A DNA stretch of 64,000 nucleotides, taken from Hymenobacter swuensis DY53 (GTDB taxonomy: Bacteria; Bacteroidota; Bacteroidia; Cytophagales; Hymenobacteraceae). The DNA lies in NCBI RefSeq assembly GCF_000576555.1, contig NZ_CP007145.1:1302001-1366000 (forward strand), written 5' to 3'. The stretch's first letter is position 1; each line of letters starts with the position of its first letter. The translations under genes were made by a program, and so were the position numbers. This document shows, in pieces, positions 25,215 through 33,879 of the stretch. The notes beneath the pieces were generated by a model, which saw nothing but the letters and a program-made list of their open reading frames with translations, ran no database searches and was not told where the DNA came from.

Positions 25215-26152
25215 ACGACAGTTTGAACGAATACCAGAACGATACCGCCTACCACCGTCCCGTGATGCTGCGCGAGTGCCTCGAAGGCCTCGACCTGCAG
25301 CCCGGTGGCCGCTACGTGGACGTTACCTTCGGCGGCGGCGGCCACTCGGCCCGAATACTAGAGCACCTCCGCAGCCCCGGTCACCTCTACAGCTTCGATC
25401 AGGACGCTGACGCTGAGCGGGAAGCCGCCCAACTGGCCCGGCCCGAGTTTACCTTTATCCGCAGCAATTTCCGCCAGCTTTTTCAGGAGCTCAAGCGCCA
25501 CGACGCCCTGCCCATAGATGGCCTGTTGGCCGACCTGGGCGTATCGTCGCACCAGTTTGATACGCCGGAGCGCGGCTTCAGCACCCGCTTCGATGGCCCG
25601 CTGGATATGCGCATGGATTCGGAAGGGGAGGATGCCTCGGCAGCGGATATCATCAATGAGTACTCGGAAGCCGAACTGCACCGCATCTTTGGGATGTACG
25701 GCGAGGTGACCAATGCCCGCACCCTGGCCAATACTGTGGCCACGGCCCGGCGCGGCCACAGTATTACGACCATTGCCGGCCTCAAAAAGGCCATTGCGCC
25801 CTGCACCCCGCGCGGCAAGGAAAACAAGTACCTGGCCCAGGTTTTTCAGGCGCTACGCATTGAGGCCAACGACGAAATGGCCGCCCTGCGCGAGATGCTG
25901 GAACAAACGGCCCAGGTGCTGCGTCCCGGCGGCCGGCTGGTGGTAATGAGCTACCACTCGCTGGAAGACCGGCTGGTGAAGAACTTCATTGCCAAGGGCA
26001 AATTCTACGGTGAAGTGGAAAAGGATTTGTTCGGCCGCTCCAACGTGCCGTTTGAAGCTCTTACCCGCAAACCCGTGGAAGCCTCGCCGGAAGAAATTGC
26101 CCTCAACAGCCGCGCCCGGAGTGCAAAGCTGCGCATCGCCAGTAAAAATTGA
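25211..26152 (+). CDS. rsmH: 16S rRNA m4C1402 methyltransferase RsmH (MraW)
   Basis: SAM-dependent methyltransferase modifying N4 of C1402 in 16S rRNA. The 313-aa protein shows YHRPVMLRECLEGL at the N-terminus, the SAM loop DVTFGGGGHSARIL, DGLLADLGVSSHQFD, GFSTRFDGPLDMRMD and the C-terminal SYHSLEDRLVKNF, all family signatures. The ATG at 25211 overlaps the mraZ stop. Second gene of the dcw cluster, as in most bacteria. Confidence 0.96.
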   Translation: MNDSLNEYQNDTAYHRPVMLRECLEGLDLQPGGRYVDVTFGGGGHSARILEHLRSPGHLYSFDQDADAEREAAQLARPEFTFIRSNFRQLFQELKRHDALPIDGLLADLGVSSHQFDTPERGFSTRFDGPLDMRMDSEGEDASAADIINEYSEAELHRIFGMYGEVTNARTLANTVATARRGHSITTIAGLKKAIAPCTPRGKENKYLAQVFQALRIEANDEMAALREMLEQTAQVLRPGGRLVVMSYHSLEDRLVKNFIAKGKFYGEVEKDLFGRSNVPFEALTRKPVEASPEEIALNSRARSAKLRIASKN

Positions 26153-26301
26153 GCCCCCCGAATGAACGACTGCCTCCTTCGCTGCGCCAAGTATTCGCTG
26201 CCTGCCCTGCTTCAGGTGCAGCAGTGGCATGCTATAGGTCGTGGTGAGGCCGTTGCGTCTTTGTTCGTAGTTGTTGAGTGCTGATTGTTAATTCCGATAC
26301 A

Positions 26302-27033
26302 GTGGCTACTAATACCATCAAACCCATCACGAACCAGCCGCGTACCAACGCGCCTCGTGCCATTATGCCGGAACCGGTAGCCGTGCCGGAGCCAGAGCCG
26401 ACGCCCCCGCCGGCCCCCAAGCCACCACGGGCGGCGCGGCCGGCCGCGCAACCGCGCGTAGCCGCTTCCTGGAGCGTATTTACGCTGCTGGAGCGCGTGA
26501 CCCGGGTAGATGGCCTGTTCCGGGAGGGGCTGCCGGTCCGGTTCCTGCCGCACCTGCTGTTCATCATGTTCCTGACGCTGGTATATATCGGCAATACGCA
26601 TTACGCCACCCGGATGAACCGCAGCATTCAAAAGCTGAAGCTGGAAACCGAGGACCTGCGGGCCGATTACACTACCCTGTCGTCGGATTACATGGAAGCC
26701 AGCAAGCAAAGCGAAGTAGCCCGCAAAGTGGCCGCCTATGGCTTAGTGGAAAGCTCCTCGCCGCCCTTCCGCATCACGGTGCCGGCCGGCCATATTGATG
26801 AGGCCAAACTGGAGGAAGTGCCGCTGCTGACTGCCGACTCCGTAATAGCCATGACGGCCCGCGCCAAAGCCGACTCCGTGCGCCGCGCCGCCGAGCGGGT
26901 AACCACCGACAGCAACGCCGCTGTCACCGAAGCCGCCCCGCCCGCGCCCATCGACGTGGACGTAATCGAACCCGCAACGCCCGAACCTTCTTCCAATCGT
27001 TCAGCCCCCCGCCGCAATGAAAGGAAACGTTAA
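26302..27033 (+). CDS. ftsL: FtsL-like division protein, enlarged
   Basis: Single-pass division protein expected to pair with FtsB/DivIC and FtsQ. Structure: a Pro/Ala-rich basic cytosolic N-terminus (about 1-75), one membrane helix (HLLFIMFLTLVYIGN, about 92-110), then a coiled-coil (MNRSIQKLKLETEDLRADYT) and a long Ala/Ser/Thr-rich tail to residue 243. Position between rsmH and ftsI and the helix/coiled-coil layout identify it; sequence identity is low as usual. Typical FtsL is 100-120 aa, so both ends are extended. I chose GTG 26302 (MATNTIKP); GTG 26278 and ATG 26365 are alternatives. Its last 17 bases overlap ftsI. Confidence 0.75.
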   Translation: MATNTIKPITNQPRTNAPRAIMPEPVAVPEPEPTPPPAPKPPRAARPAAQPRVAASWSVFTLLERVTRVDGLFREGLPVRFLPHLLFIMFLTLVYIGNTHYATRMNRSIQKLKLETEDLRADYTTLSSDYMEASKQSEVARKVAAYGLVESSSPPFRITVPAGHIDEAKLEEVPLLTADSVIAMTARAKADSVRRAAERVTTDSNAAVTEAAPPAPIDVDVIEPATPEPSSNRSAPRRNERKR

Positions 27034-29320
27034 AAAAAGTATTGTTACCCGCATCCGGCTGGCGTTTCTGGGCGTCTGCCTGTTCTCGGTGGCCATCGTC
27101 TGGAAAATCACCCAGGTGCAGTTCAACGAAGGGGCCCGCTGGCGCGCCCTGGAGCAGGAGCGGCGCGTGGTGTACCAGCCCGTATTTGCCACCCGTGGCA
27201 ACATCTTTGCCTCCGATGGCCGCAGCATCATGGCTACCTCGCTGCCTTTCTACCGGGTGGCCTGGGACCCGAGTGTGGTGAACGACGCGCTGTTCAGTCA
27301 GAAAAAAGACTCCCTGGCGCTGTTGTTGTCACGCTTTTTCGGCGACCGGAGCACGCAGGAGTACCTGCGCCGCCTGAAAAATGCCAAGAGCGGCAAAGTG
27401 CGCTACCTGCGGCTGAACTCCCGCCAGATCAACTTCCAGGAGAAGAAGGAGCTGGCCCAGTGGCCCATTTTCCGGGCAGGTAAGAACAAGGGCGGCGTCA
27501 TCTTCGAGAAGGTAGATAAGCGGTTCCGGCCCTTCGGCGGGCTGGCCCAGCGCACCATTGGCTTCGTGAACGAGGACAAGAACGGGGCGGGCCTGGAGTT
27601 TACCTTCAACCGCCACCTGGCCGGCAAAGACGGGGAGGCCCTGTTTGAGCGGGTACCCGGCGGCAACAAGCCCATCTACGACGGCACCGAGGTGAAGCCC
27701 CAGCCCGGCTTCGACATCAAAACCACCCTCGACATCAACCTGCAGGACGTGGCCGAAAACGCGCTGTACAAGTCATTGGTGGACAACGACGCGCAGTACG
27801 GCTGCGTAATTCTGATGGAGGTGAAAACCGGCGAAATCCGGGCTGTGGCCAACCTGGGCAAGGTGGCCGAGGGCGTGTACCGCGAGGATTACAACTACGC
27901 CATTGCCGACCAGGGCCGCACCGAGCCGGGCTCCACGTTCAAGCTGGCCTCTATGATGGCGTTGTTCGAGGATAACCCCGAACTGGAGCTGACCGATACC
28001 GTAAATACTGGCAACACCGGCATGATGAAAATTGCCGGGGCCGTGAAAACCGACACCCACCCCAACGGCCGCATTCCCATCCAGAAGGTGATTGAGCAGT
28101 CGTCGAACATCGGGGTGGCCAAGCTCATCAACGACCACTTCTTCTCCAAGCCCGAGAAGTACACCGACTACCTGAAAACCTTCGGGCTGGACAAGCCCCT
28201 GGGCTTCCAGATGGCCGGCGAGGCCCGCCCCTACATCAAGGACCCGCGTGACCGGAGCTGGAGCCGCACCTCCCTGTCCACCATGAGCATCGGCTATGAG
28301 TTGAAGCTGGCCCCGCTGCAGACACTGGCCTTCTACAACGCCATTGCCAACAACGGCGTCAAGATCGAGCCCATCATCGTGCGCGAAATCCGTCAGGCCG
28401 ACAAGGTGCTGGAAAGCTACGAGGCCCGGGTGCTCAACCCCAAAATCTGCTCCGAAAGCACCCTGCTCAAGATGCAGTCGATGCTGAAAGGGGTGGTGCT
28501 GAACGGCTCGGCCCGGGGCATCCGCACCGATGGCTACTCCATTGCGGGCAAAACGGGCACCGCCTGGAAGTTCAAGAACGGCCACTACACCCGCATGTAC
28601 TCCACCAGCTTCTGCGGCTATTTCCCGGCCGATGAGCCCAAGTACAGCTGCATCGTGGTGATTGACTCGCCCCGGCGCGGCCGTATCTATGGCGGCACGG
28701 TGGCAGCCCCGGTGTTCCGCGAGGTAGCCGACAAAGCTATGGCCCGCGACGCGGCCAGTCTGCGGCCGTTGCTGGCCCGGGTCCCCTTGGCAAAGTCGCG
28801 GGTGCCGTTTGTACAGGCTGGTATGCAGGACGAATTGTCATTGGTATTCACGCAGCTGGGCGTAAGCCACAACGGCGTAACCGGCACCGACGACTGGGTG
28901 CGCACCAAAGCCGATTCCGAATCGGCCTCATTGGCCCTGAAGCCGATGGCCGTGCGCCCCGGCCGGGTGCCCAACGTGCAGGGCCTGACCCTGCGCGACG
29001 CGCTGTTCCTGCTGGAAAATCGGGGCCTGCGGGTGCGTTCCTACGGAACAGGCCGGGTGAAAACCCAGTCGGTAGCGGCCGGCACCACGGCCCGGCGCGG
29101 CACCACCGTAGTGCTCCAGATGGAGCCCATCGGCGGCACGCCCGCCCCTGTGGTCCTGCCTACACCCGCGGCAGACCCAGCTACCGAAGCGCGGACACCC
29201 CGCACGGCGGCAGAGCCTTCAACAGACGCCAAACGAGCTGCCAACGCCGCCAGAAAACCTACAACTGCGCCTAAGAAAGCCACGGCTGCCGTGAAGCTTG
29301 TCACTCGTCCCAAAGCCTGA
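27017..29320 (+). CDS. ftsI: Division-specific transpeptidase FtsI (PBP3) with PASTA domain
   Basis: Septal peptidoglycan transpeptidase. Order: short cytosolic tail, membrane helix (about 13-33), PBP dimer domain, then the penicillin-binding domain with the acylated Ser306 in GSTFK, an SSN triad (EQSSNIGVAK) and the KTGT motif at K512 (AGKTGTAWKF). A single C-terminal PASTA domain (about 655-710, RVPNVQGLTLRDALFLLENR) is followed by a 60-residue Ala/Thr/Lys tail. PASTA-bearing FtsI/SpoVD is normal in Bacteroidota. Overlaps ftsL by 17 bases, so it is translationally coupled. Confidence 0.94.
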   Translation: MKGNVKKSIVTRIRLAFLGVCLFSVAIVWKITQVQFNEGARWRALEQERRVVYQPVFATRGNIFASDGRSIMATSLPFYRVAWDPSVVNDALFSQKKDSLALLLSRFFGDRSTQEYLRRLKNAKSGKVRYLRLNSRQINFQEKKELAQWPIFRAGKNKGGVIFEKVDKRFRPFGGLAQRTIGFVNEDKNGAGLEFTFNRHLAGKDGEALFERVPGGNKPIYDGTEVKPQPGFDIKTTLDINLQDVAENALYKSLVDNDAQYGCVILMEVKTGEIRAVANLGKVAEGVYREDYNYAIADQGRTEPGSTFKLASMMALFEDNPELELTDTVNTGNTGMMKIAGAVKTDTHPNGRIPIQKVIEQSSNIGVAKLINDHFFSKPEKYTDYLKTFGLDKPLGFQMAGEARPYIKDPRDRSWSRTSLSTMSIGYELKLAPLQTLAFYNAIANNGVKIEPIIVREIRQADKVLESYEARVLNPKICSESTLLKMQSMLKGVVLNGSARGIRTDGYSIAGKTGTAWKFKNGHYTRMYSTSFCGYFPADEPKYSCIVVIDSPRRGRIYGGTVAAPVFREVADKAMARDAASLRPLLARVPLAKSRVPFVQAGMQDELSLVFTQLGVSHNGVTGTDDWVRTKADSESASLALKPMAVRPGRVPNVQGLTLRDALFLLENRGLRVRSYGTGRVKTQSVAAGTTARRGTTVVLQMEPIGGTPAPVVLPTPAADPATEARTPRTAAEPSTDAKRAANAARKPTTAPKKATAAVKLVTRPKA

Positions 29321-29407
29321 TGAATTGCCGGTTGGTAGTAGTAAGTAGTCTGCTACTCCTTGCTGCCTATTTCTCACTGCACCTTACTTATTGACCTTCC
29401 CTCAGCC

Positions 29408-30886
29408 TTGAACCCCTCCGCTATTTCTCTTTCTGCACTGCTGCCAGCCGTAACCGTGCGCGGCCAGCATGGTCCGGCCGACGTTTTCGTAACCAGCCTC
29501 ACCCTCGATTCGCGGCAGGCGGGCCCCGGTACGGTATTTTTTGCGTTGCGCGGCACCGCTGCCGATGGGCATCAGTTCATCGCCAAAGCAGTGGAGCAGG
29601 GCGCTGCGGTTATTGTGTGCGAGGAGTTGCCCGCCGAGCTGAATCCTGCCACCACTCACGTACAAGTGCCTGATTCGGCGGAAGCTATGGCCAGCATGGC
29701 GGCCGAGTTCTACGGCCACCCCTCGCGCCAGTTGCAGCTGGTAGGCATTACGGGCACCAACGGCAAAACCACCTGCGCCACCATGCTGCACAAGCTGTTC
29801 CGGGAGCTGGGCTACCATTGCGGGCTGCTGAGCACGGTGCAGAATCAGATTGATGAGGAAGTTATTCCCAGCACCCATACCACGCCCGACGCCATCCGGC
29901 TGAACGAGCTGCTGGCCCGCATGGTGAAAGCCGGCTGCACCCACGTATTTATGGAGGTGAGCAGCCACGCCGTGGTGCAGCATCGCATTACGGGCCTGCA
30001 CTTCGCGGGCGGCATCTTCACCAACCTTACCCATGACCACCTCGATTATCACGGCACCTTCGATGCGTATTTGAAGGCCAAAAAGGGCTTTTTCGACCAG
30101 CTGCCGAAGTCGGCCTTCGCCCTCACCAACGCCGACGACAAGCGCGGCCCGGTGATGCTGCAGAACGTACCGGGCCGCCGCGAAGCCTATTCTATGCGCG
30201 GCAACGGTGCGTTCCGGGGCAAGCTCATCGAAAATGCCGTGCACGGTCTGCACCTGGAGGTAGACGGCCGCGAGGTGCAGTTTCGCCTGATCGGGGTGTT
30301 CAATGCCTACAATCTGCTGGCTATTTACGGGGCGGCGGTGCTACTGGGTGAGGACCCCACGGAGGTACTCACAGTGCTGTCGGGCCTGACCTCGGCCCCC
30401 GGCCGTTTCGAGCCGGTGGTATCAGAGAAGGCGCGCATCACGGGCATTGTGGACTACGCCCATACGCCCGACGCGCTGGAAAACGTGCTCCAGACCATTG
30501 CCGACATCCGCCAGCACAGCCAGCAGGTAATTACAGTGGTGGGCTGCGGCGGCAACCGCGACGGGGCCAAGCGGCCTATCATGGCCCGTCTGGCGGCCCA
30601 GCTTTCCAGCCGCGCCGTACTGACCTCCGACAACCCCCGCTTCGAGGACCCCAACGATATTCTGGCCCAGATGCAGGCCGGCGTGCCCGCCGAAGCGCAG
30701 GGGAAAGTCCTGACTATTGCCGACCGGCGCGAGGCCATCAAAACAGCCGTAGCCCTGGCCGGCCCCGGCGATATTGTGTTAGTAGCCGGCAAAGGCCACG
30801 AAAACTACCAGGAAATCAAAGGCGTTAAAACCGACTTCGACGATAAGCAGGTGCTGCAGCAGATGTTTGATCTGCTGGGGAAATAA
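29408..30886 (+). CDS. murE: UDP-MurNAc-tripeptide ligase MurE
   Basis: Adds the third amino acid to UDP-MurNAc-L-Ala-D-Glu in the cytosol. The 492-aa protein has the ATP loop GITGTNGKTT, the Mur-ligase EVSSHAVVQ and HTTPD segments, and the C-terminal DNPRFEDP: a DNPR motif marks meso-diaminopimelate as the substrate rather than lysine. The frame has no ATG near the family N-terminus; TTG at 29408 gives MNPSAISLSALLP and is the best choice. An ABM-type extension upstream would be non-homologous. Followed by a 180-base spacer with tandem repeats before mraY. Confidence 0.93.
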   Translation: MNPSAISLSALLPAVTVRGQHGPADVFVTSLTLDSRQAGPGTVFFALRGTAADGHQFIAKAVEQGAAVIVCEELPAELNPATTHVQVPDSAEAMASMAAEFYGHPSRQLQLVGITGTNGKTTCATMLHKLFRELGYHCGLLSTVQNQIDEEVIPSTHTTPDAIRLNELLARMVKAGCTHVFMEVSSHAVVQHRITGLHFAGGIFTNLTHDHLDYHGTFDAYLKAKKGFFDQLPKSAFALTNADDKRGPVMLQNVPGRREAYSMRGNGAFRGKLIENAVHGLHLEVDGREVQFRLIGVFNAYNLLAIYGAAVLLGEDPTEVLTVLSGLTSAPGRFEPVVSEKARITGIVDYAHTPDALENVLQTIADIRQHSQQVITVVGCGGNRDGAKRPIMARLAAQLSSRAVLTSDNPRFEDPNDILAQMQAGVPAEAQGKVLTIADRREAIKTAVALAGPGDIVLVAGKGHENYQEIKGVKTDFDDKQVLQQMFDLLGK

Positions 30887-31012
30887 GTTTTTGGTTGTTC
30901 GTTTTTGGTTGTTCGGGGCTGTCCTAATAAAACACGCATGTCAACAAGGGCTTGAAAAACAGCGCATAACCAGAAACGAACAACGAAAAACGAGAAACGA
31001 ACAACGAAAAAC
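30887..31012. repeat. Tandem and inverted short repeats in the murE-mraY spacer
   Basis: An exact tandem of GTTTTTGGTTGTTC at 30887-30900 and 30901-30914. At 30973-31012 the unit GAAACGAACAACGAAAAAC occurs twice, 21 bases apart; it contains GAACAACGAAAAAC, the complement of the first unit with one mismatch, so the spacer could fold back on itself. Confidence 0.75.
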
Positions 31013-31066
31013 TGAATCTTTGCAGCTTGGAAATTCTCTGCCTGCCAACTGCTGACCCCCGCGCTC

Positions 31067-32287
31067 ATGCTGTATTACCTCTTTAACTACCTCTACAAAG
31101 TGTACCACCTGCCGGGTACGGGCGTGATGCAGTATAGCTCGTTCCGGGCGGCGCTGGCGGTAGTTACCTCCCTCATTATTGCGCAGTTTTTTGGGGCTCC
31201 CCTTATTCGGGCGCTGCAGCGGCAGCAAATTGGCGAGTCGATCCGGGACCTGGGTTTACAGGGGCAGATGGAAAAAAAAGGTACCCCAACGATGGGCGGA
31301 CTCATCATTCTGCTGGCCATTCTGGTGCCGGTGCTGCTGTTTGCCAAGCTTGACAACATATACATTGTGCTTATGCTGCTGAGCACCGTATGGCTGGGGC
31401 TCATCGGGTTCGTGGACGACTATATTAAGGTAGTAAAGAAGGATAAGGAGGGGCTGGCCGGCCGCTTCAAGATTCTGGGCCAGGTAGGCCTGGGCCTCAC
31501 GGTGGGCTGGGTGTTGTTCTTCTCCAACGACGTGACCGTGCGCCAGTACGCGCTGCCCAACGGCTCGTTCTCGGCCGTGGATGCTAGTTCCGTCTATCAG
31601 GATGTGAAGCTGATGATTACCACCGTACCCTTCCTCAAGAACAACGAGCTCAACTACGGCGACCTGTTTGCCACGGCCGGCGACTTCTTCAACGAGTATT
31701 ACGCCTTCTTCTACATTCCCATTGTCATTGTCATCATCACGGCCGTCAGCAACGGAGCCAACATCACCGACGGCCTCGACGGGCTGGCGGCGGGTACCTC
31801 GGCCATTATCGGCATCACGCTGGCTATTTTCTGCTTCGTGAGCGGCAACGCGCTCCTGGCTGATTACTTGGACGTGATGTTTATTCCAAACTCGGGGGAA
31901 CTGGTGATTTTCTGTGCTGCCTTCGTGGGGGCTTGCGTGGGCTTTCTGTGGTACAACTCGTACCCGGCCCAGGTATTCATGGGGGACACCGGCTCGTTGG
32001 CCATTGGCGGCATCATTGCCGTGCTGGCCATCATCGTGCGCAAGGAGCTGCTGATTCCGGTGCTGTGTGGGGTGTTCCTGATTGAAAACCTCTCGGTGAT
32101 GGTGCAGGTGAGCTACTTCAAATACACCCGCCGCAAGTACGGCGAAGGCCGCCGCCTGCTGCGCATGTCGCCGCTGCACCACCACTACCAGAAGCTGGGC
32201 TACCACGAATCCAAAATCGTGTCGCGCTTCTGGATTGTGGGCATCATGCTGGCTGTGCTGACACTCGTAACCTTGAAATTGCGCTAA
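31067..32287 (+). CDS. mraY: Phospho-MurNAc-pentapeptide transferase MraY
   Basis: Integral membrane enzyme that transfers phospho-MurNAc-pentapeptide to undecaprenyl phosphate, making lipid I. The 406-aa protein shows [23 protein letters not shown] (catalytic Asp pair), [24 protein letters not shown] and the C-terminal [10 protein letters not shown]. About ten membrane helices are evident. It is longer than E. coli MraY (360) due to an extra loop around residues 160-200 ([18 protein letters not shown]), seen in other Bacteroidota from memory. ATG 31067. Confidence 0.96.
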   Translation: MLYYLFNYLYKVYHLPGTGVMQYSSFRAALAVVTSLIIAQFFGAPLIRALQRQQIGESIRDLGLQGQMEKKGTPTMGGLIILLAILVPVLLFAKLDNIYIVLMLLSTVWLGLIGFVDDYIKVVKKDKEGLAGRFKILGQVGLGLTVGWVLFFSNDVTVRQYALPNGSFSAVDASSVYQDVKLMITTVPFLKNNELNYGDLFATAGDFFNEYYAFFYIPIVIVIITAVSNGANITDGLDGLAAGTSAIIGITLAIFCFVSGNALLADYLDVMFIPNSGELVIFCAAFVGACVGFLWYNSYPAQVFMGDTGSLAIGGIIAVLAIIVRKELLIPVLCGVFLIENLSVMVQVSYFKYTRRKYGEGRRLLRMSPLHHHYQKLGYHESKIVSRFWIVGIMLAVLTLVTLKLR

Positions 32288-32296
32288 TCCTGAGGA

Positions 32297-32322
32297 GTAA
32301 TGAGTAGTGCGTAATGAGTAGT
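32297..32322. repeat. GTAATGAGTAGT direct repeat in the mraY-murD spacer
   Basis: GTAATGAGTAGT occurs at 32297-32308 and 32311-32322. Related complementary words (actcactacta, caatactcaatact) end the 126-base spacer just before murD, so it may form a weak fold-back. Confidence 0.6.
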
Positions 32323-32413
32323 TAGAATAGCAGGAGTTATTGTACTGATTCTTTGCTGCCTGATACTATATGCTGTACTCACTACTAAGTACCCAATACT
32401 CAATACTGAAAGA

Positions 32414-33799
32414 ATGCACTACGTCATCCTGGGAGCCGCGGAGAGTGGGGTAGGGGCCGCGCTGTTGGCGCAGGCCAAGGGCCACACCGTGTTTGTGTCC
32501 GATAAAAGCCCCATTAAGCCCGCCTACAAGCAGAAGCTGACGGCAGCTGGTATTCCCTTTGAGGAAAACCAGCACACCATGGAGCAGGTGCTGGCGGCCG
32601 ATGAGGTGGTGAAAAGCCCCGGCATTCCAGAAAAGGCCCCCGTGATTCAGGCGCTCCGCGAGAAGGGCACGCCCATCATTTCGGAGATTGAACTGGCCGG
32701 CCGGTACACCCAAGCCCGGTGCATCTGCATTACGGGCACCAACGGCAAAACCACCACCACGCTGCTCACTTATCACCTGCTGAAGGCCGCCGGTCTGAAC
32801 GTGGGGCTGGCCGGCAACGTGGGCTACTCCCTGGCCGAGCAAATCATTGCCGACGCCCACGACTACTACGTGGTGGAGCTGAGCTCCTTCCAGCTCGACG
32901 ATACCTACGAGTTCCAGCCCTGGATTTCGGTGCTGCTCAACATCACCCCCGACCACCTCGACCGGTACAACTACTCGCTGGAAGCCTACGCCCAGGCCAA
33001 GCTGCGCATAATGCGTAACCAGGACAGCACCGGCCACTTCATCTACAACGCCGACGACGAGAACATCCAGCGCTACTTCAAGGCGGCCCTGCGGCCGGTG
33101 CAGCAACTGCCCTTCAGCCTGCACCACCGCCCCGATTACCACTTGGGCGCGTATTACATCGATGAGGAACAGGTGTGCGTAGACCTGCAGCCTGGCTTCT
33201 ACAGCAAGACCGAGAAAATAAGTACGGCCGCCTCGCCGCTCATCGGGCAGCACAACCGCCAGAATATGCTGGCCGCCGTGCTCTGCGCCCGGCTGGCCGG
33301 TATTGATAAGAAGCAAATTGAAGCCAGTCTGGCCTCATTCCACAACGCCGACCACCGCCTGCAGCCCGTGGGCGAGCTGAACGGCACCCGCTTCATCAAC
33401 GACAGCAAGGCCACCAACGTGGAAGCTGCCTGGTTTGCCCTCGACGGCATTCGGCAGCCCATCGTCTGGATTGCCGGCGGTACCGACAAGGGCAACGACT
33501 ACTCCTCGCTGATTCCGCTGGCCGAAAACCGGGTAAAGGCCCTGATTTGCCTGGGCCTGGACAATGAGAAGCTGAAAGCCAGCTTCGGGCCGGTGGTATC
33601 TCACCTGGAAGAAACCCGTAGCATGGCCGATGCCGTGCAGCGCGCTGCCGCCCTCGCCGCCCCCGGCGACGTGGTGCTCCTCTCACCCGCCTGCGCCTCT
33701 TTTGACCTGTTCCAGAACTACGAGGACCGGGGCCGGCAGTTCGCCCAAGCCGTGCAGCAGCTCACTGACAACCAGACCAACGAAGAAGCCAACGAGTAG
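32414..33799 (+). CDS. murD: UDP-MurNAc-L-Ala:D-Glu ligase MurD
   Basis: Adds D-glutamate to UDP-MurNAc-L-alanine. The 461-aa protein has a Rossmann-like N-terminus (YVILGAAESGVGAALLA), the ATP loop CITGTNGKTTTTLL, VELSSFQLD, NITPDHLDRY, NDSKATNVEA and IAGGTDKGNDYS, all MurD signatures. The C-terminal 12 residues are Asn/Glu-rich. The start ATG 32414 fits the family. Separated from mraY by a repeat-bearing spacer and from ftsW by a hairpin repeat. Confidence 0.96.
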   Translation: MHYVILGAAESGVGAALLAQAKGHTVFVSDKSPIKPAYKQKLTAAGIPFEENQHTMEQVLAADEVVKSPGIPEKAPVIQALREKGTPIISEIELAGRYTQARCICITGTNGKTTTTLLTYHLLKAAGLNVGLAGNVGYSLAEQIIADAHDYYVVELSSFQLDDTYEFQPWISVLLNITPDHLDRYNYSLEAYAQAKLRIMRNQDSTGHFIYNADDENIQRYFKAALRPVQQLPFSLHHRPDYHLGAYYIDEEQVCVDLQPGFYSKTEKISTAASPLIGQHNRQNMLAAVLCARLAGIDKKQIEASLASFHNADHRLQPVGELNGTRFINDSKATNVEAAWFALDGIRQPIVWIAGGTDKGNDYSSLIPLAENRVKALICLGLDNEKLKASFGPVVSHLEETRSMADAVQRAAALAAPGDVVLLSPACASFDLFQNYEDRGRQFAQAVQQLTDNQTNEEANE

Positions 33800-33802
33800 C
33801 AT

Positions 33803-33837
33803 AACAGTCATGCTGAGCTTGCTGAAGCATGACTGTT
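33803..33837. repeat. Hairpin repeat, GTCATGCTGAGCTTGC family
   Basis: 12-bp perfect arms (aacagtcatgct, 33803-33814; complement 33826-33837) with an 11-base loop between murD and ftsW. Core sequence resembles the arms of the large inverted repeat at 45784-45913. No T run, so not a classical terminator. Confidence 0.75.
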
Positions 33838-33879
33838 CTGTTTATCCTCTCATTCACTCACTTCACCGCTTCACCGCCC

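Noticed and set aside
26162..26284. 40-codon ATG frame between rsmH and ftsL.
   Set aside because: Too short, no signal or domain; could be a leader ORF but there is no support.
27773..28585. Minus-strand frame of 270 codons opposite ftsI.
   Set aside because: Antisense shadow of the transpeptidase domain with catalytic motifs on the plus strand.
31256..32206. Long open frame on the minus strand opposite mraY (316 codons).
   Set aside because: It is an exact shadow of a highly conserved gene; its His/Gly/Val composition is that of antisense GC-rich coding DNA, with no family motif.
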